A stretch of 64,000 nt of DNA from G963665405 sp963665405 (lineage in GTDB: Bacteria > Chloroflexota > Dehalococcoidia > Lucifugimonadales > G963665405), in assembly GCA_963665405.2 (NCBI GenBank), contig CAXXUH010000004.1, forward strand, positions 1,240,001 through 1,304,000, given 5' to 3'. The notes below the pieces were generated by a model. The model saw only the letters and a program-made list of their open reading frames with translations. It did not search any database and was not told the origin of the DNA. Every line of letters starts with the position of its first letter. The first letter of the stretch is position 1. Made by a program: the position numbers and the translations under genes. Below, piece after piece: positions 8,171 to 16,479 of the stretch.

Positions 8171-8658
8171 GCAGGATCTTCCGGGACTGCGGCGGCTTCA
8201 CCCTCGTCGAGATGCTGGTGAGCATCGGGATCCTGAGTATCGTCATGGCTACCGTCGGGACCGCTCTCTTCCAGAGCCTGAAGACTCAGAACGGCGTTGT
8301 TGACGACGGCACCGCCATCAACGAGCTGCGGAAGGGCCTGAGTTGGTTCGCCAGCGACGTCAAGATGGCGCAGACGTCGACCCTCGTAGACCTGGACCCT
8401 GCGGTCGCCTCGGTGACGTTTACCTGGACAGACCAGTTCCAGGACGCGTCGGTCCCTCACACGAGCACGTACGCCGTCGTGGGCGATGAGCTGATTCGGA
8501 CATACGACTCCGACAGTCACGCCGTGGCTCGCGATGTCGTGTCCGCGGAGTTCTCCCTCAACGACAGAAGCATCGTCGTCAAGGTAAAGGTCAACTCGGG
8601 TGCCGGCACCACTCGGAACCTGTCGGTCAACACCATCATGAGGTCAGTCGCTCCGTAG
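8167..8658 (+). CDS. Prepilin-type N-terminal cleavage/methylation domain protein
   Basis: 163 residues beginning 'MSRIFRDCGGFTLVEMLVSIGILSIVMATVG', the textbook type IV prepilin signal: cleavage between Gly and Phe, Glu at +5, then a hydrophobic helix. The C-terminal part is a beta-rich domain of about 110 residues, similar in size to PulJ/GspJ-type minor pseudopilins. It overlaps the preceding pilin-like gene by 4 bases and ends 23 bases inside the 3' end of the convergent oxidoreductase gene. A minor pilin of a pilus, secretion or uptake machine is likely. Confidence 0.8.
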   Translation: MSRIFRDCGGFTLVEMLVSIGILSIVMATVGTALFQSLKTQNGVVDDGTAINELRKGLSWFASDVKMAQTSTLVDLDPAVASVTFTWTDQFQDASVPHTSTYAVVGDELIRTYDSDSHAVARDVVSAEFSLNDRSIVVKVKVNSGAGTTRNLSVNTIMRSVAP

Positions 8659-9733
8659 GCAGATCCGCGCCCGCGATCGCGACCCGCACCCTATGCCCCG
8701 TACCCTGCACCCCATACCCCGTAAGATCCACCGCCCGCCCGTTCCTGGCCGACTCGAACACGGCGTCGATGACGGCGAGAACTCTGATGCCGTCGCCGAT
8801 CCCGATCGGCGGGCGGTCCCCCACAATCACCGACCTTACCCAGGCGCGCATCTCCTTCGCGTACATGTCCGAGCCCGGTGGCCGCGCCGGTCTTATGATG
8901 GTGGGGTGAGCGAACTCGGGCAGCGTCCTGCTGTGGACGCTGACCGTGTCCAGAGGGAGGCCCGCGTACTCGGCCGGCCACTCCGCCCTCACACGTCCGT
9001 CGTTGCCAAAGACCTCGATGAAGTCGACCGCTCCGATCCGCTGTGAGCAAACGACGCTTGCCAGGACACCGCTCTCGAAGCGGATCGTGTACGTCGAATC
9101 CCTCTCCACCCCCGTGCCGGAGTCCCAGATGATCTCAGCGGAGACCCGCACCGGCTCCGAGCCTACCATCCAGAGGATCTGGTCTGTGATGTGGACTCCG
9201 ACCCATCTCAGCGGCCCCCCTCCCCTCTTTGGGTCCGCCATCCACGAGCCCAGCGGGTTCGATCCTTTGCCGGCGCTGACGGCGACAATCCCGCCGACCG
9301 CGCCTTTGTCGATCAGCTCCTTCGTCATTCGCCGGCCCTCGGCGTACCGCTGGCAGTAGCCAGGCATCACGGTGACGCCCGAGTGCATGGCGGCCTCGCG
9401 GATCTCCGTCGCCTCCGCTCGGTTCGACGCCACCGGCTTCTCCACGAACACGTGACGGCCGCTCGCGGCGGCTGCCACGGCCGCGTCCTTTAGCAGGTGG
9501 TGCGGCAGCGAGACGATGACGGCGTCCATCTCCTCGCGGGCCAGCATCTCGCCGTAGTCCGAGTACGTCCGCTGGGCCCCGAACTCCTCGGCGGTCTCCC
9601 TCGCGGCAGCCTCGATCACGTCGCAGCACGCCACCAGCTTCGCCTCGGGCACCGTTGCGAGCGCAGGGCACAGGATGTCGCGGCCGTGCGATCCGCACCC
9701 GATAAGTCCGATCCGCAGGACGTCGGCGGCCAT
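8636..9733 (-). CDS. Gfo/Idh/MocA family NAD(P)-dependent oxidoreductase
   Basis: 365 residues from ATG 9731-9733, chosen because GGGGAGGGG lies just upstream; a longer open frame to 9886 has no such support. The N-terminal Rossmann fold shows 'LRIGLIGCGSHGRDILCPAL' and 'KLVACCDV'. 'EKPVASNRAEA' carries the EKP motif with the catalytic-region lysine, and the C-terminal alpha/beta domain follows ('GGGPLRWVGVHITDQILWMVG' with the His-containing motif). Family members oxidise or reduce sugars, inositols and related polyols using NAD(P). Substrate unknown. It is monocistronic and convergent with the prepilin pair. Confidence 0.88.
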   Translation of the reverse strand: MAADVLRIGLIGCGSHGRDILCPALATVPEAKLVACCDVIEAAARETAEEFGAQRTYSDYGEMLAREEMDAVIVSLPHHLLKDAAVAAAASGRHVFVEKPVASNRAEATEIREAAMHSGVTVMPGYCQRYAEGRRMTKELIDKGAVGGIVAVSAGKGSNPLGSWMADPKRGGGPLRWVGVHITDQILWMVGSEPVRVSAEIIWDSGTGVERDSTYTIRFESGVLASVVCSQRIGAVDFIEVFGNDGRVRAEWPAEYAGLPLDTVSVHSRTLPEFAHPTIIRPARPPGSDMYAKEMRAWVRSVIVGDRPPIGIGDGIRVLAVIDAVFESARNGRAVDLTGYGVQGTGHRVRVAIAGADLPTERLTS

Positions 9734-10038
9734 ACCTGTTCCCCTCCCCTTGCCCACCGGGGATCTAGCGCGTGAAGCTCGGAGCAGGGCTGATTGTAGC
9801 ACTACGGCCAACGGATATCGGGTCTGTCGCCTGCATAGTACGTGTACCAGGGGAACATGGGTCGGATGCACCTCCCAGCCGGACACGCTGCTCGATACGA
9901 TCGGGGCAGAGCCGCGACGAGGATGGCGCGAAAAGGGGGAAGTCCCTTCGCCATCCTTCCGCGGAGGGATCGGGGCTTGCCGCCCCTATGCCGAGACGCT
10001 GACCAGGATTGTGACCGCGATGACCAGGAGGTGCGACG
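9734..10038. other. Intergenic region with a hairpin
   Basis: 305 bases between divergent genes. A hairpin is visible at 9920-9957: AGGATGGCG pairs with CGCCATCCT, and an inner AAGGG/CCCTT stem (9933-9937/9944-9948) extends it after a 4-base bulge. It lies about 80 bases before the DUF697 gene on the plus strand. It could be a leader structure or a simple repeat. No gene is seen. Confidence 0.4.
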
Positions 10039-10599
10039 ATGGACAAACAGGTGCAAGCCAATAAGATCGTAAACGATCACGTGGTTTGGTCGCTCGGAGC
10101 GGGGCTGATGCCGATCCCACTGTTCGACATAGCCGCCGTGACCGCCGTTCAGATGGACATGCTGAAGCAGCTATCCGATCTGTTCGAGGTAGACTACTCC
10201 AAGTCGAACGGAAAGGCGTTCGTGTCGGCGCTGACCGGCAGCACGTTCGCCAGACTCGGCGCCTCCGCGATCAAGCTGGTGCCGGGGGTCGGGACCGTCG
10301 TCGGCGGGCTGTCGATGTCCGTGCTCTCGGGGGCCTCCACATATGCCATCGGCCAGGTGGCGATCAACCACTTCGGCTCAAAAACCGGGCTCTGCGGGAT
10401 CGACATGGAGTGGGCGAAACAGGCCTACGAGGAGGCCATCGAGCACGGGAAGCGCGTCGCCTCGGATCTGAAGGGACACGACGCCGAGGCCCGAGACCCC
10501 TACGAAGAGCTGGAGAAGCTGGGTCGTCTGAAAGAGAGCGGAGTCATCACGGACGAGGAGTTCGAGACCCAGAAGCGAAAGCTCCTCGAAAGGCTCTAG
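10039..10599 (+). CDS. DUF697 (YcjF-like) protein with C-terminal SHOCT segment
   Basis: 186 residues. An AGGAGGTG at 10026-10033 fixes the ATG start. Residues about 10-120 match the DUF697 pattern: 'LGAGLMPIPLFDIAAVTAVQMDMLKQLSDLF', then a Gly-rich membrane-inserting segment 'VPGVGTVVGGLSMSVLSGASTYAIGQVAINHF'. The C-terminal 30 residues ('EELEKLGRLKESGVITDEEFETQKRKLLERL') are a SHOCT motif, a short helical tail often involved in oligomerisation. DUF697 proteins are peripheral or integral inner-membrane proteins of unknown role, sometimes coupled to GTPases. None is nearby here. Confidence 0.78.
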   Translation: MDKQVQANKIVNDHVVWSLGAGLMPIPLFDIAAVTAVQMDMLKQLSDLFEVDYSKSNGKAFVSALTGSTFARLGASAIKLVPGVGTVVGGLSMSVLSGASTYAIGQVAINHFGSKTGLCGIDMEWAKQAYEEAIEHGKRVASDLKGHDAEARDPYEELEKLGRLKESGVITDEEFETQKRKLLERL

Positions 10600-10699
10600 C
10601 CCCCTGAGACGTCATCGGCCCCACCGGCAAGCCCGCGCCGTGTGGCGACGGGGCATGGTCCACCGTATAATCGGGTATCAGGACGGGAGGTTCAGCGCG

Positions 10700-11563
10700 T
10701 TGCCCAAAGCACCGATCGACGGAGTCGAGATCTACTTCGAGGAGACCGGCCAGGGGTTTCCGCTGGCGATGTGCCACGAGTTCGCCGGGAGCTTCGAGAG
10801 CTGGGCCCTGCAGGTGCTGGCCTTCTCCCAGCGATACAGAGTCATCACCTACAACGCGCGGGGCTATCCGCCCTCGGACGTCCCCGGTGATCTCGAAGCG
10901 TACTCACAGGAGCAGCACGTCGAGGACCTGTATGGGCTCCTCGACCACCTGGGCATCGAGCAGGCCCACATCTGCGGCCTCTCCATGGGCGGCAACACCG
11001 CGTTGCACTTCGGAATCCTTCACCCTGAAAGCGCGCGGTCGCTCGTGGTGGCCGGCGCCGGCTACGGGACCACGAACAAGGAGTCCTTCCGCCGCCAGGC
11101 CGTGGAGTTCGCGAAGAAGATCGAGGCCCAGGGTATGGAGGGCTTCGCCGACTACGCCCGCGGACCGGGCCGTACTCAGCTCCTACGAAAGAACCCCGAG
11201 GCGTGGGACCGCTTCGCGAAGGCGTTCGCGGCTCACTCGGCTCGGGGAGCGACCCTCACGTTCAGGGGCGTCCAGGCGAGACGCCCGACGATGGACGATC
11301 TTGCTCCACAGATGTCCGTTATGGCGGTGCCCACCCTCTTAATGGTCGGAGACGAGGACGATCTCAGCCTGGAGCCCTCGCTCCTCATGAAGCGCCGCAT
11401 ACCCAGATCGGGACTCGTCGTCTTCCCTCAGACGGGTCACGCGATCAACCTGGAGGAGCCGGAGCTTTTCAACCGAGTGGTGCTGGACTTCCTCGAGGCC
11501 GTCGAGGCCGGGGGCTGGCCCGAGCGGGACTCGGATACCGGGGTCGGCTACTCGACCCGCTAG
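10700..11563 (+). CDS. Alpha/beta hydrolase
   Basis: 287 residues if started at TTG 10700, which has GGGAGG at 10685-10690 (9 bases upstream); the frame is open to 10640. The fold is typical: 'GQGFPLAMCHEFAGSFESW' (oxyanion strand; the usual HG is HE here), the nucleophile elbow 'GLSMGGNTAL' with catalytic Ser, an acidic residue in 'LMVGDEDDLS', and the catalytic His in 'TGHAINLEEP'. Substrates in this family range from esters to lactones and epoxides and cannot be predicted. It is followed by a strong intergenic hairpin. Confidence 0.85.
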   Translation: MPKAPIDGVEIYFEETGQGFPLAMCHEFAGSFESWALQVLAFSQRYRVITYNARGYPPSDVPGDLEAYSQEQHVEDLYGLLDHLGIEQAHICGLSMGGNTALHFGILHPESARSLVVAGAGYGTTNKESFRRQAVEFAKKIEAQGMEGFADYARGPGRTQLLRKNPEAWDRFAKAFAAHSARGATLTFRGVQARRPTMDDLAPQMSVMAVPTLLMVGDEDDLSLEPSLLMKRRIPRSGLVVFPQTGHAINLEEPELFNRVVLDFLEAVEAGGWPERDSDTGVGYSTR

Positions 11564-11585
11564 GACCGCGATGAAGGCGGATGCG

Positions 11586-11615
11586 GAGGGGCGCCTCGTA
11601 ACCGAGGCGCCCCTC
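11586..11615. terminator. Bidirectional hairpin terminator between convergent genes
   Basis: A perfect 13-bp stem (GAGGGGCGCCTCG at 11586-11598, complement at 11603-11615) with a TAAC tetraloop. It sits between the ends of the plus-strand hydrolase and the minus-strand secreted protein. There is no clear T tract on either side, so it may act as a stabilising or factor-dependent end. Confidence 0.5.
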
Positions 11616-11650
11616 GTAGGGCGTCCGAACCTTGCTGCGCCGGGCGAGGG

Positions 11651-11968
11651 TTAGCCAGGCCAGATCGGCGTGTAGTCGGGGTCGCCTGGCCCCGGCGACG
11701 CGCCCGGACCAAGGGGATTGAGCGCGTTAGAGTCCGCATTAGCCCCGGCCTGGTTCTGCCCGGGCAGGAACGACGTCCCCGACGCTATCTGGAACGATGA
11801 AACGCCGTCGTCGCCGTTGTTATCGTCCGAGGTGGCGACACCATCTCCGACCACCGGGCACAGGAACGGTTCCGCAGCCGAAGCGACTTCGGTGGTAGTG
11901 GCGAGCCCGGCTGTGATCAGCCCGGCTACGACCAGGGCGAAGGCTGCCAGCAGACGAATTTTCTTCAT
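11651..11968 (-). CDS. Small secreted protein (105 aa), function unknown
   Basis: Starts at ATG 11966-11968, with a GAGG about 10 bases upstream; the frame is open a little further. The N-terminal 'MKKIRLLAAFALVVAGLITAGLATTTEVASA' is a clear Sec signal peptide with an ASA-type cleavage site. The mature part is about 75 residues, rich in Asn, Asp, Gly and Pro, with one Cys ('FLCPVVGDG'), and ends 'DYTPIWPG'. Such short Gly/Asn-rich secreted proteins occur in Chloroflexota without known role. No domain is recognised. Confidence 0.6.
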   Translation of the reverse strand: MKKIRLLAAFALVVAGLITAGLATTTEVASAAEPFLCPVVGDGVATSDDNNGDDGVSSFQIASGTSFLPGQNQAGANADSNALNPLGPGASPGPGDPDYTPIWPG

Positions 11969-12528
11969 AACTACCAGATCCTCTACTTTCTTGGATTCGA
12001 GACTTACCACGAATGGCGGGTCGTCGGCACCGGTGATGTATCACCCCCTTCTCCGGGCCACGCGACAGAGGGTGAGCGTATTGGCCGATTATTACCAATC
12101 CATTGCGAATCTGACGATTTCATTACAGATCGCTGCGGGGGTTGGAGAGGCCGGATTCCGGCATCGGCGGAGCACAGAACTCGTAGCTTAGTGCCGCGTC
12201 GCCCCGGTCTCAATGGTGCATCTGCACTGTTTGGTTAGACAAATCGGCCGGGGTCCGGGCCACGGCGACGTCGTCCGCAGGTTCTCCGATGTCGTTCCCC
12301 GTCAGGTCTCCGCGGCCCGTGAGCCTCCGCCGTCCGGGGCCTCCCCAGGATGGCATCGGGCAGTCGGCTTCAAACCGAACACTAACCGCCAGTTCACCTG
12401 GGCCTATCGTTGGAAGGTTAGAGTTTTACCACGATTCCCTGACGCCAGCTCCTGTGTCGGTTTCGCCGAAAAGCAGGATCGGGAGATGGTCGACGAGGAT
12501 GGACACCAAAAGCTAGGAGATTCGCGCG
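11969..12528. other. 560-base intergenic region upstream of the peptide operon
   Basis: Separates the divergent secreted-protein gene from the PqqD-like gene. It is less GC-rich than its surroundings between about 12050 and 12140. It should hold the promoter of the whole 12.5-20 kb operon, but I see no convincing -35/-10 pair. The open frames across it translate into Arg/Pro-rich nonsense. No RNA gene was recognised. Confidence 0.4.
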
Positions 12529-12834
12529 ATGAGCAGCAGGTCAGTACCGCCGACCGGGCAAGGCGTGGCCAGGGTTCCGGACCATGTCGCGGTCGGGGAG
12601 CTCCCTCAAGAGACGGTCTTGCTCAACCTGGACAAGGGGGAGTACTTCACGCTCAACGAGGTGGCATCCAGGATGCTCGCGCTCGCCCAGGAGCACAGCG
12701 ACCTGGACGTGGTGCTCGGCGCCCTACTAGCGGAGTTCGACGTCGAAAGTGAGCGCCTTCGTGCCGACCTGAGCATCTTCATGGATCAGCTGGCCTCGAA
12801 CGGTCTGGTCGAGGTGAGCAACGGATCCGCATAG
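12529..12834 (+). CDS. PqqD-family protein (RiPP leader-binding, B1-like)
   Basis: 101 residues. AGGAGA at 12515-12520 supports the ATG. 'VPDHVAVGELPQETVLLNLDKGEYFTLNEVASRMLALAQE' is the PqqD fold: a beta hairpin carrying 'LL-L--GEYF-LN' and then the helix 'N-V---ML-L'. In peptide pathways this RiPP recognition element binds the precursor's leader and delivers it to the modifying enzymes; lasso pathways call it B1. It is the first gene of the co-directional block ending at 20002, and the next gene starts 3 bases after its stop. No protease domain is fused to it. Confidence 0.82.
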   Translation: MSSRSVPPTGQGVARVPDHVAVGELPQETVLLNLDKGEYFTLNEVASRMLALAQEHSDLDVVLGALLAEFDVESERLRADLSIFMDQLASNGLVEVSNGSA

Positions 12835-12837
12835 TCG

Positions 12838-14157
12838 ATGAGCCTGGCCGCAACGGCGTCGTTCCGCGCTTTGCGGGGGAGTCGGGGCCTGCACGGAAGG
12901 GCCATTCCTCCTGAAGATATGCTGCTCGCCTGGTGCATCCGAAGGCTGTCCGGGACCGGCGAGCCGGCCCCAGGCCACCCGACGTCGCTCAACGCCGCCG
13001 GATGGAGAAGGCTGGCGCGGCTGGCCCAGTGGCACCGCCTTGAGCCGGTGCTTCTATACGTGCTCAAACAGGATGGCTCCCTGTCCGAGCTCCCTCGGTC
13101 CGTCGTCGAGCCGCTGGAAAAGACGAGCCGTTCGGCCGTTGCCCAGCAGCTTCTTCTGACAGGCCATCTCCGGCAGATCCTCGACGCCCTCAGAGGGAAC
13201 GACATGCCGGTGATCGTTCTCAAAGGGATGCCCCTGACGCAGAGCCTCTACCCTCAGGTAGGGCTGCGGCCGACAGCCGACATCGATCTGCTTGTGCGGA
13301 CCACGGACATCCCCGGAGCCGAGAGGACACTGGAGTCTCTGGATTTCGCGGCCACGTCCGACCAGGGCGTGCGTGATATGTTCAAGTCGAGTCACCACCA
13401 CCTGGCTCCATACCTCCACCGTCGCACCCGGACCATGGTCGAGCTGCACTGGCAGGTCGTGCGGCCGGATCGGCCCCACCAGCTTGACGTTCAAGAGCTG
13501 TGGGCGAACGCCCGAGAGGCGTCCTTTCAGGGGATTCCCTTCCTCATGCTGGACCCGGAGGACCAGCTGATCCACCTGAGCCTTCACTTCATGGGGGATC
13601 GGGTCGGCGCACGCCCGGGCGCCCTTCTCCAGCTATGCGACATCTCCCTGCTGATGAGCCGGAGCGCCACTCCGCTAAGGTGGGACACCGTCGTCGAGCG
13701 GTGCGTCCGGCAGTCGGTCGGCGATCCAGTCTACATGGCCCTCCTGGCGGCGGCCACCGTTGCAGGCGCCCCCTGCCCCGAGGAGGTCTACGCGAGGCTC
13801 CGGCCGGACGGGTTCGACGACGAGGCGGCCGGGCTGTTTATCATGCATCGCGTCTTCGGGACCGATCGTAGAGTCCCGTACCGTTTTGTGGAGAGCCTCG
13901 CCGTGGCGGGGCTGCCAGGCAAGGTGCGGCGGCTGACCCGGGCCTTGCGGGCCACGCCTCCGGCATTCGGCGGCGTCAGCGAGCGTCGGCGACCGGGCCT
14001 CGGAAGATTTGTTTTGGAACCCTTCGTCTCGGCCTGGAGGGTGCTGGCCGCGGTCGGGCAGCTCACTCTGCACTGGGCCGACCTCAGAGGTGAGATGCGC
14101 ACCGAGGAGTGGCTGGCCCGGCATTTCTCCAGCGTTGACCGCTCGGGAAGGGAATAG
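12838..14157 (+). CDS. Nucleotidyltransferase-family protein (NTP_transf_5-like)
   Basis: 439 residues. The core at about 125-240 shows 'VIVLKGMPLTQSLYPQVGLRPTADIDLLVR', where 'R-T-DIDLLV' carries the D-x-D metal ligands of the nucleotidyltransferase fold, followed by a His-rich region 'KSSHHHLAPYLHRRTRTMVELHWQVV'. This family occurs in lasso-peptide (paeninodin-type) and PqqD/HprK-associated clusters, where its job is not settled. Adenylylation or another nucleotide transfer to peptide or protein is possible. It starts 3 bases after the PqqD-like gene. The C-terminal third has no recognised domain. Confidence 0.75.
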   Translation: MSLAATASFRALRGSRGLHGRAIPPEDMLLAWCIRRLSGTGEPAPGHPTSLNAAGWRRLARLAQWHRLEPVLLYVLKQDGSLSELPRSVVEPLEKTSRSAVAQQLLLTGHLRQILDALRGNDMPVIVLKGMPLTQSLYPQVGLRPTADIDLLVRTTDIPGAERTLESLDFAATSDQGVRDMFKSSHHHLAPYLHRRTRTMVELHWQVVRPDRPHQLDVQELWANAREASFQGIPFLMLDPEDQLIHLSLHFMGDRVGARPGALLQLCDISLLMSRSATPLRWDTVVERCVRQSVGDPVYMALLAAATVAGAPCPEEVYARLRPDGFDDEAAGLFIMHRVFGTDRRVPYRFVESLAVAGLPGKVRRLTRALRATPPAFGGVSERRRPGLGRFVLEPFVSAWRVLAAVGQLTLHWADLRGEMRTEEWLARHFSSVDRSGRE

Positions 14158-14284
14158 GCAAACGACAGACGGCCCGCCGCAGGGCCCGATACAAGTCGAG
14201 AGCGATGAGGGCGAGGAACGGCGGAAATCGTCTTTCACGCCACCCAATGGAAGATTCCAGGAACAGGGATAGGACGTGGGAGCC

Positions 14285-14392
14285 ATGCGAAGGACCTACA
14301 CCGCGCCGAAGCTCGTCAAGTCAGGACGAGTCGAAGAGGTGACGCAAAGCGGCATAGGCGCGTCGCCGAGAGGCACGGCAAGCAACTCCTGA
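14285..14392 (+). CDS. Lasso-type leader RiPP precursor peptide (35 aa)
   Basis: ATG at 14285-14287, TGA at 14390-14392. The N-terminal half fits the lasso-family leader pattern YxxPxLxxxGxxxxxT exactly: Tyr5, Pro8, Leu10, Gly14, Thr20. The spacing matches that of the lariatin precursor, as I recall it. By analogy cleavage would fall after Gln21, one residue past Thr20, leaving the core SGIGASPRGTASNS. That core has no Asp or Glu, so the side-chain macrolactam of a lasso peptide cannot form. It is rich in Ser/Thr/Gly/Ala and ends in Ser, a possible phosphorylation site for the HPr-kinase-like protein encoded just downstream. It lies between the nucleotidyltransferase and kinase genes. Translation and processing are inferred. 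Confidence 0.7.
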   Translation: MRRTYTAPKLVKSGRVEEVTQSGIGASPRGTASNS

Positions 14393-14481
14393 GATGAAGC
14401 CGGGAGGGGGAGACCCATCGCGCTTCCGGTACTCCCGTCCCCGCCTGCCCCCGACCGGCTCCTAGTGAGGTTGAGATCGAC

Positions 14482-15477
14482 GTGGCAAGACACAGGTACT
14501 TCGCGCACGGGGTGTGTCTCGAGAGCGACGCCAGCTTTCCAGAGTTCATCCCGTATCCTTCCGGGCAGCCGGAGATCGAGCTGTCCGTGATGCCAGCGGC
14601 CGAGTCCGGTACGGCGGTACCGCCCGAGGCGGTCCCCGTGATGGACGGGTACTACAACCGCATCGACGGGAAGCTGGAGCGTTTCGCTATGTACGGGCTC
14701 CCTTCGGAATACCTTCTCAAGTGGGATCTCCTGTGCGATTTCGTCGTGGCTCGCGACGGCTCGCGCATAAGCTGTCACCCCTGGAGCGGCGTCCCGTGGC
14801 ACGACATCAGACAGTTCCTGCTGGGGAGGGTCCTGCCGCTTGCCCTCAACCTCCGACAGGTCGTCACCCTGCACGCCGGCGGAGTCCTCGTGCCGGGTGG
14901 CGCAATTGGACTAGTCGCCGGATCGGGTACCGGCAAGTCCACCCTCATAGCGACCTTTGCCTCGCTCGGATTCCCGCTCGTCTCAGACGACGTGCTGGCC
15001 ATCCGAGAAGACGGCGACGGAGTCTGCGTATCCCCCGGGTCGTCATACGTCAGACTGAGACGAGAGTCGTTGGAGTTCCTTGGGCCACGGCTCCCGACCT
15101 CGCGGGAGCCCGAGCCCGATTTCGACAAATCGAGGGTCTACCTGGCGGAAGGGCGAACCCCGGCAGACGCCGTGCCTACCCCACTTCTGGCAATATATTT
15201 TCTCAAGCGAACCGCGGAGACCGACGGCTGTCCGGAGATCTCGTCGATGGAGCTTCGCGATGCGCTGCCGCTCCTGCTGGGGAACACGACGAACGCCTCA
15301 CTCCTGGAGAACCCGCAGCTTGTGGAGCAGTTCGGCATTCTAAGCCGGCTCGTCCGCCGCGTGCCGGTCAGGCGCATGGTGTATCCATCGCGCTTCGACG
15401 CGCTCCCCGGCCTGTGTGAAGCGCTGCTCTCGGATCAGGGTATCCACGTCGACCTCCGGCTTCCGGCGACGGCTTAA
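14482..15477 (+). CDS. HPr-kinase-like kinase of a peptide cluster
   Basis: 331 residues from GTG 14482, with GAGG about a dozen bases upstream. The C-terminal half is an HprK-type P-loop kinase: 'VVTLHAGGVLV' (131-137), Walker A GSGTGKST (147-154), and 'FPLVSDDVLAI' with the SDD motif (168-170). The N-terminal 120 residues are the variable domain. Relatives in paeninodin-type lasso clusters phosphorylate the terminal Ser of the precursor peptide (established for PadeK/ThcoK). Others belong to PqqD/HprK-related systems of unknown target. The adjacent precursor ends in Ser, so peptide phosphorylation is the leading guess. No HPr protein is encoded nearby. Confidence 0.78.
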   Translation: MARHRYFAHGVCLESDASFPEFIPYPSGQPEIELSVMPAAESGTAVPPEAVPVMDGYYNRIDGKLERFAMYGLPSEYLLKWDLLCDFVVARDGSRISCHPWSGVPWHDIRQFLLGRVLPLALNLRQVVTLHAGGVLVPGGAIGLVAGSGTGKSTLIATFASLGFPLVSDDVLAIREDGDGVCVSPGSSYVRLRRESLEFLGPRLPTSREPEPDFDKSRVYLAEGRTPADAVPTPLLAIYFLKRTAETDGCPEISSMELRDALPLLLGNTTNASLLENPQLVEQFGILSRLVRRVPVRRMVYPSRFDALPGLCEALLSDQGIHVDLRLPATA

Positions 15478-15489
15478 GGTCTGAAGCCC

Positions 15490-16479
15490 ATGAGCTACGC
15501 GATCGAGATATCCGGACTCACGAAGCGGTTTCCCGGGACCAGCGGGTACAAGGACGCCCTGACGTTTTGGCGTAGACGCCATATTACAGCTCTGCACGGA
15601 GTCGATCTCGCGGTCCCGAAGGGCGAGGTATTCGGGCTGGTCGGCCCGAACGGCTCCGGGAAGAGCACGATTCTCAAGATTCTGTCCGGACTGGTGCTCC
15701 CCGACCAGGGGAGCGTGACCGTGAACGCGGCCGGCGGTCGTGTGACTTACATATCGGGGGAAGAGAGGAGCCTGTATTGGCGGCTCACCGGCAGGCAGAA
15801 CCTCAAGTTCTTCGCTGTGCTCAGCGAGGTCCCGGCCGGGCAGGTCGAGCAGTCCGTCAGCCGCGTTCTCTCGACCGTGAGCCTGGACGACGCCGCGGAT
15901 GAGAGGGTATCGAACTACTCGTCCGGGATGAGGCAGAGGCTCTGCCTGGCCCGCGGACTACTCGCCGATTCGGACGTGATCCTCCTAGACGAGCCCACCC
16001 GGAGCCTGGACCCTGTCAGCTCCAGGAACCTGTGGGATCTGATACGGGACGAGCTGGTCGGCGCCCTGGGCAAGACCGTCGTGCTCGCCACGCACGATAT
16101 GGAGGAGGCCACTTACCTGTGCAGCCGCGTCGCGATCCTCTGCAACGGTAGAATCCAGGCCTGTGATACCGTGGCCGGCCTCGTCGGCAGGATGGGCGGC
16201 ATGGATCGATACGTCATCACGCTGACGGACATGACTGAGTCCTCCAGAAGGGGTGTCGAGGAGCTTCGCGACCTCCCCTGGGTGGACCGGGTGATCATGG
16301 ACCATCCCAACGGCCATCGGCACTTTACGCTGGAGATCGCCGTAAGCGAGCCCGATGTGCAGATACCCCTCGTGGTCGACCACCTGTCAAAGGCCAGGGC
16401 CAGGGTCGTCGAGGTCAGCCGAGTGCGGAAGTCGCTGGGCGACATGGTTGCAACGCTTGCCAGCTCGGTGGGGCCATGA
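15490..16479 (+). CDS. ABC transporter ATP-binding protein
   Basis: 329 residues. Walker A 'GPNGSGKST' at 52-60, signature 'NYSSGMRQRLCLARGL', Walker B 'DVILLDEPTRSLDP' and the H-loop 'VLATHDMEEA'. The architecture is that of ABC-2-type exporters (drug, lipid or polysaccharide export) with a C-terminal extension of about 90 residues. There is no N-terminal C39 peptidase domain, so this transporter cannot itself remove a leader peptide. Its stop overlaps the start of the permease gene by 4 bases (ATGA). It most likely exports the product of this operon. Confidence 0.9.
   Translation: MSYAIEISGLTKRFPGTSGYKDALTFWRRRHITALHGVDLAVPKGEVFGLVGPNGSGKSTILKILSGLVLPDQGSVTVNAAGGRVTYISGEERSLYWRLTGRQNLKFFAVLSEVPAGQVEQSVSRVLSTVSLDDAADERVSNYSSGMRQRLCLARGLLADSDVILLDEPTRSLDPVSSRNLWDLIRDELVGALGKTVVLATHDMEEATYLCSRVAILCNGRIQACDTVAGLVGRMGGMDRYVITLTDMTESSRRGVEELRDLPWVDRVIMDHPNGHRHFTLEIAVSEPDVQIPLVVDHLSKARARVVEVSRVRKSLGDMVATLASSVGP

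Noticed and set aside
14394..14465. A 23-codon ORF between the precursor and kinase genes (MKPGGGDP...) as a second peptide
   Set aside because: No leader, no ribosome site other than coupling, and Pro/Arg-rich composition; probably chance.
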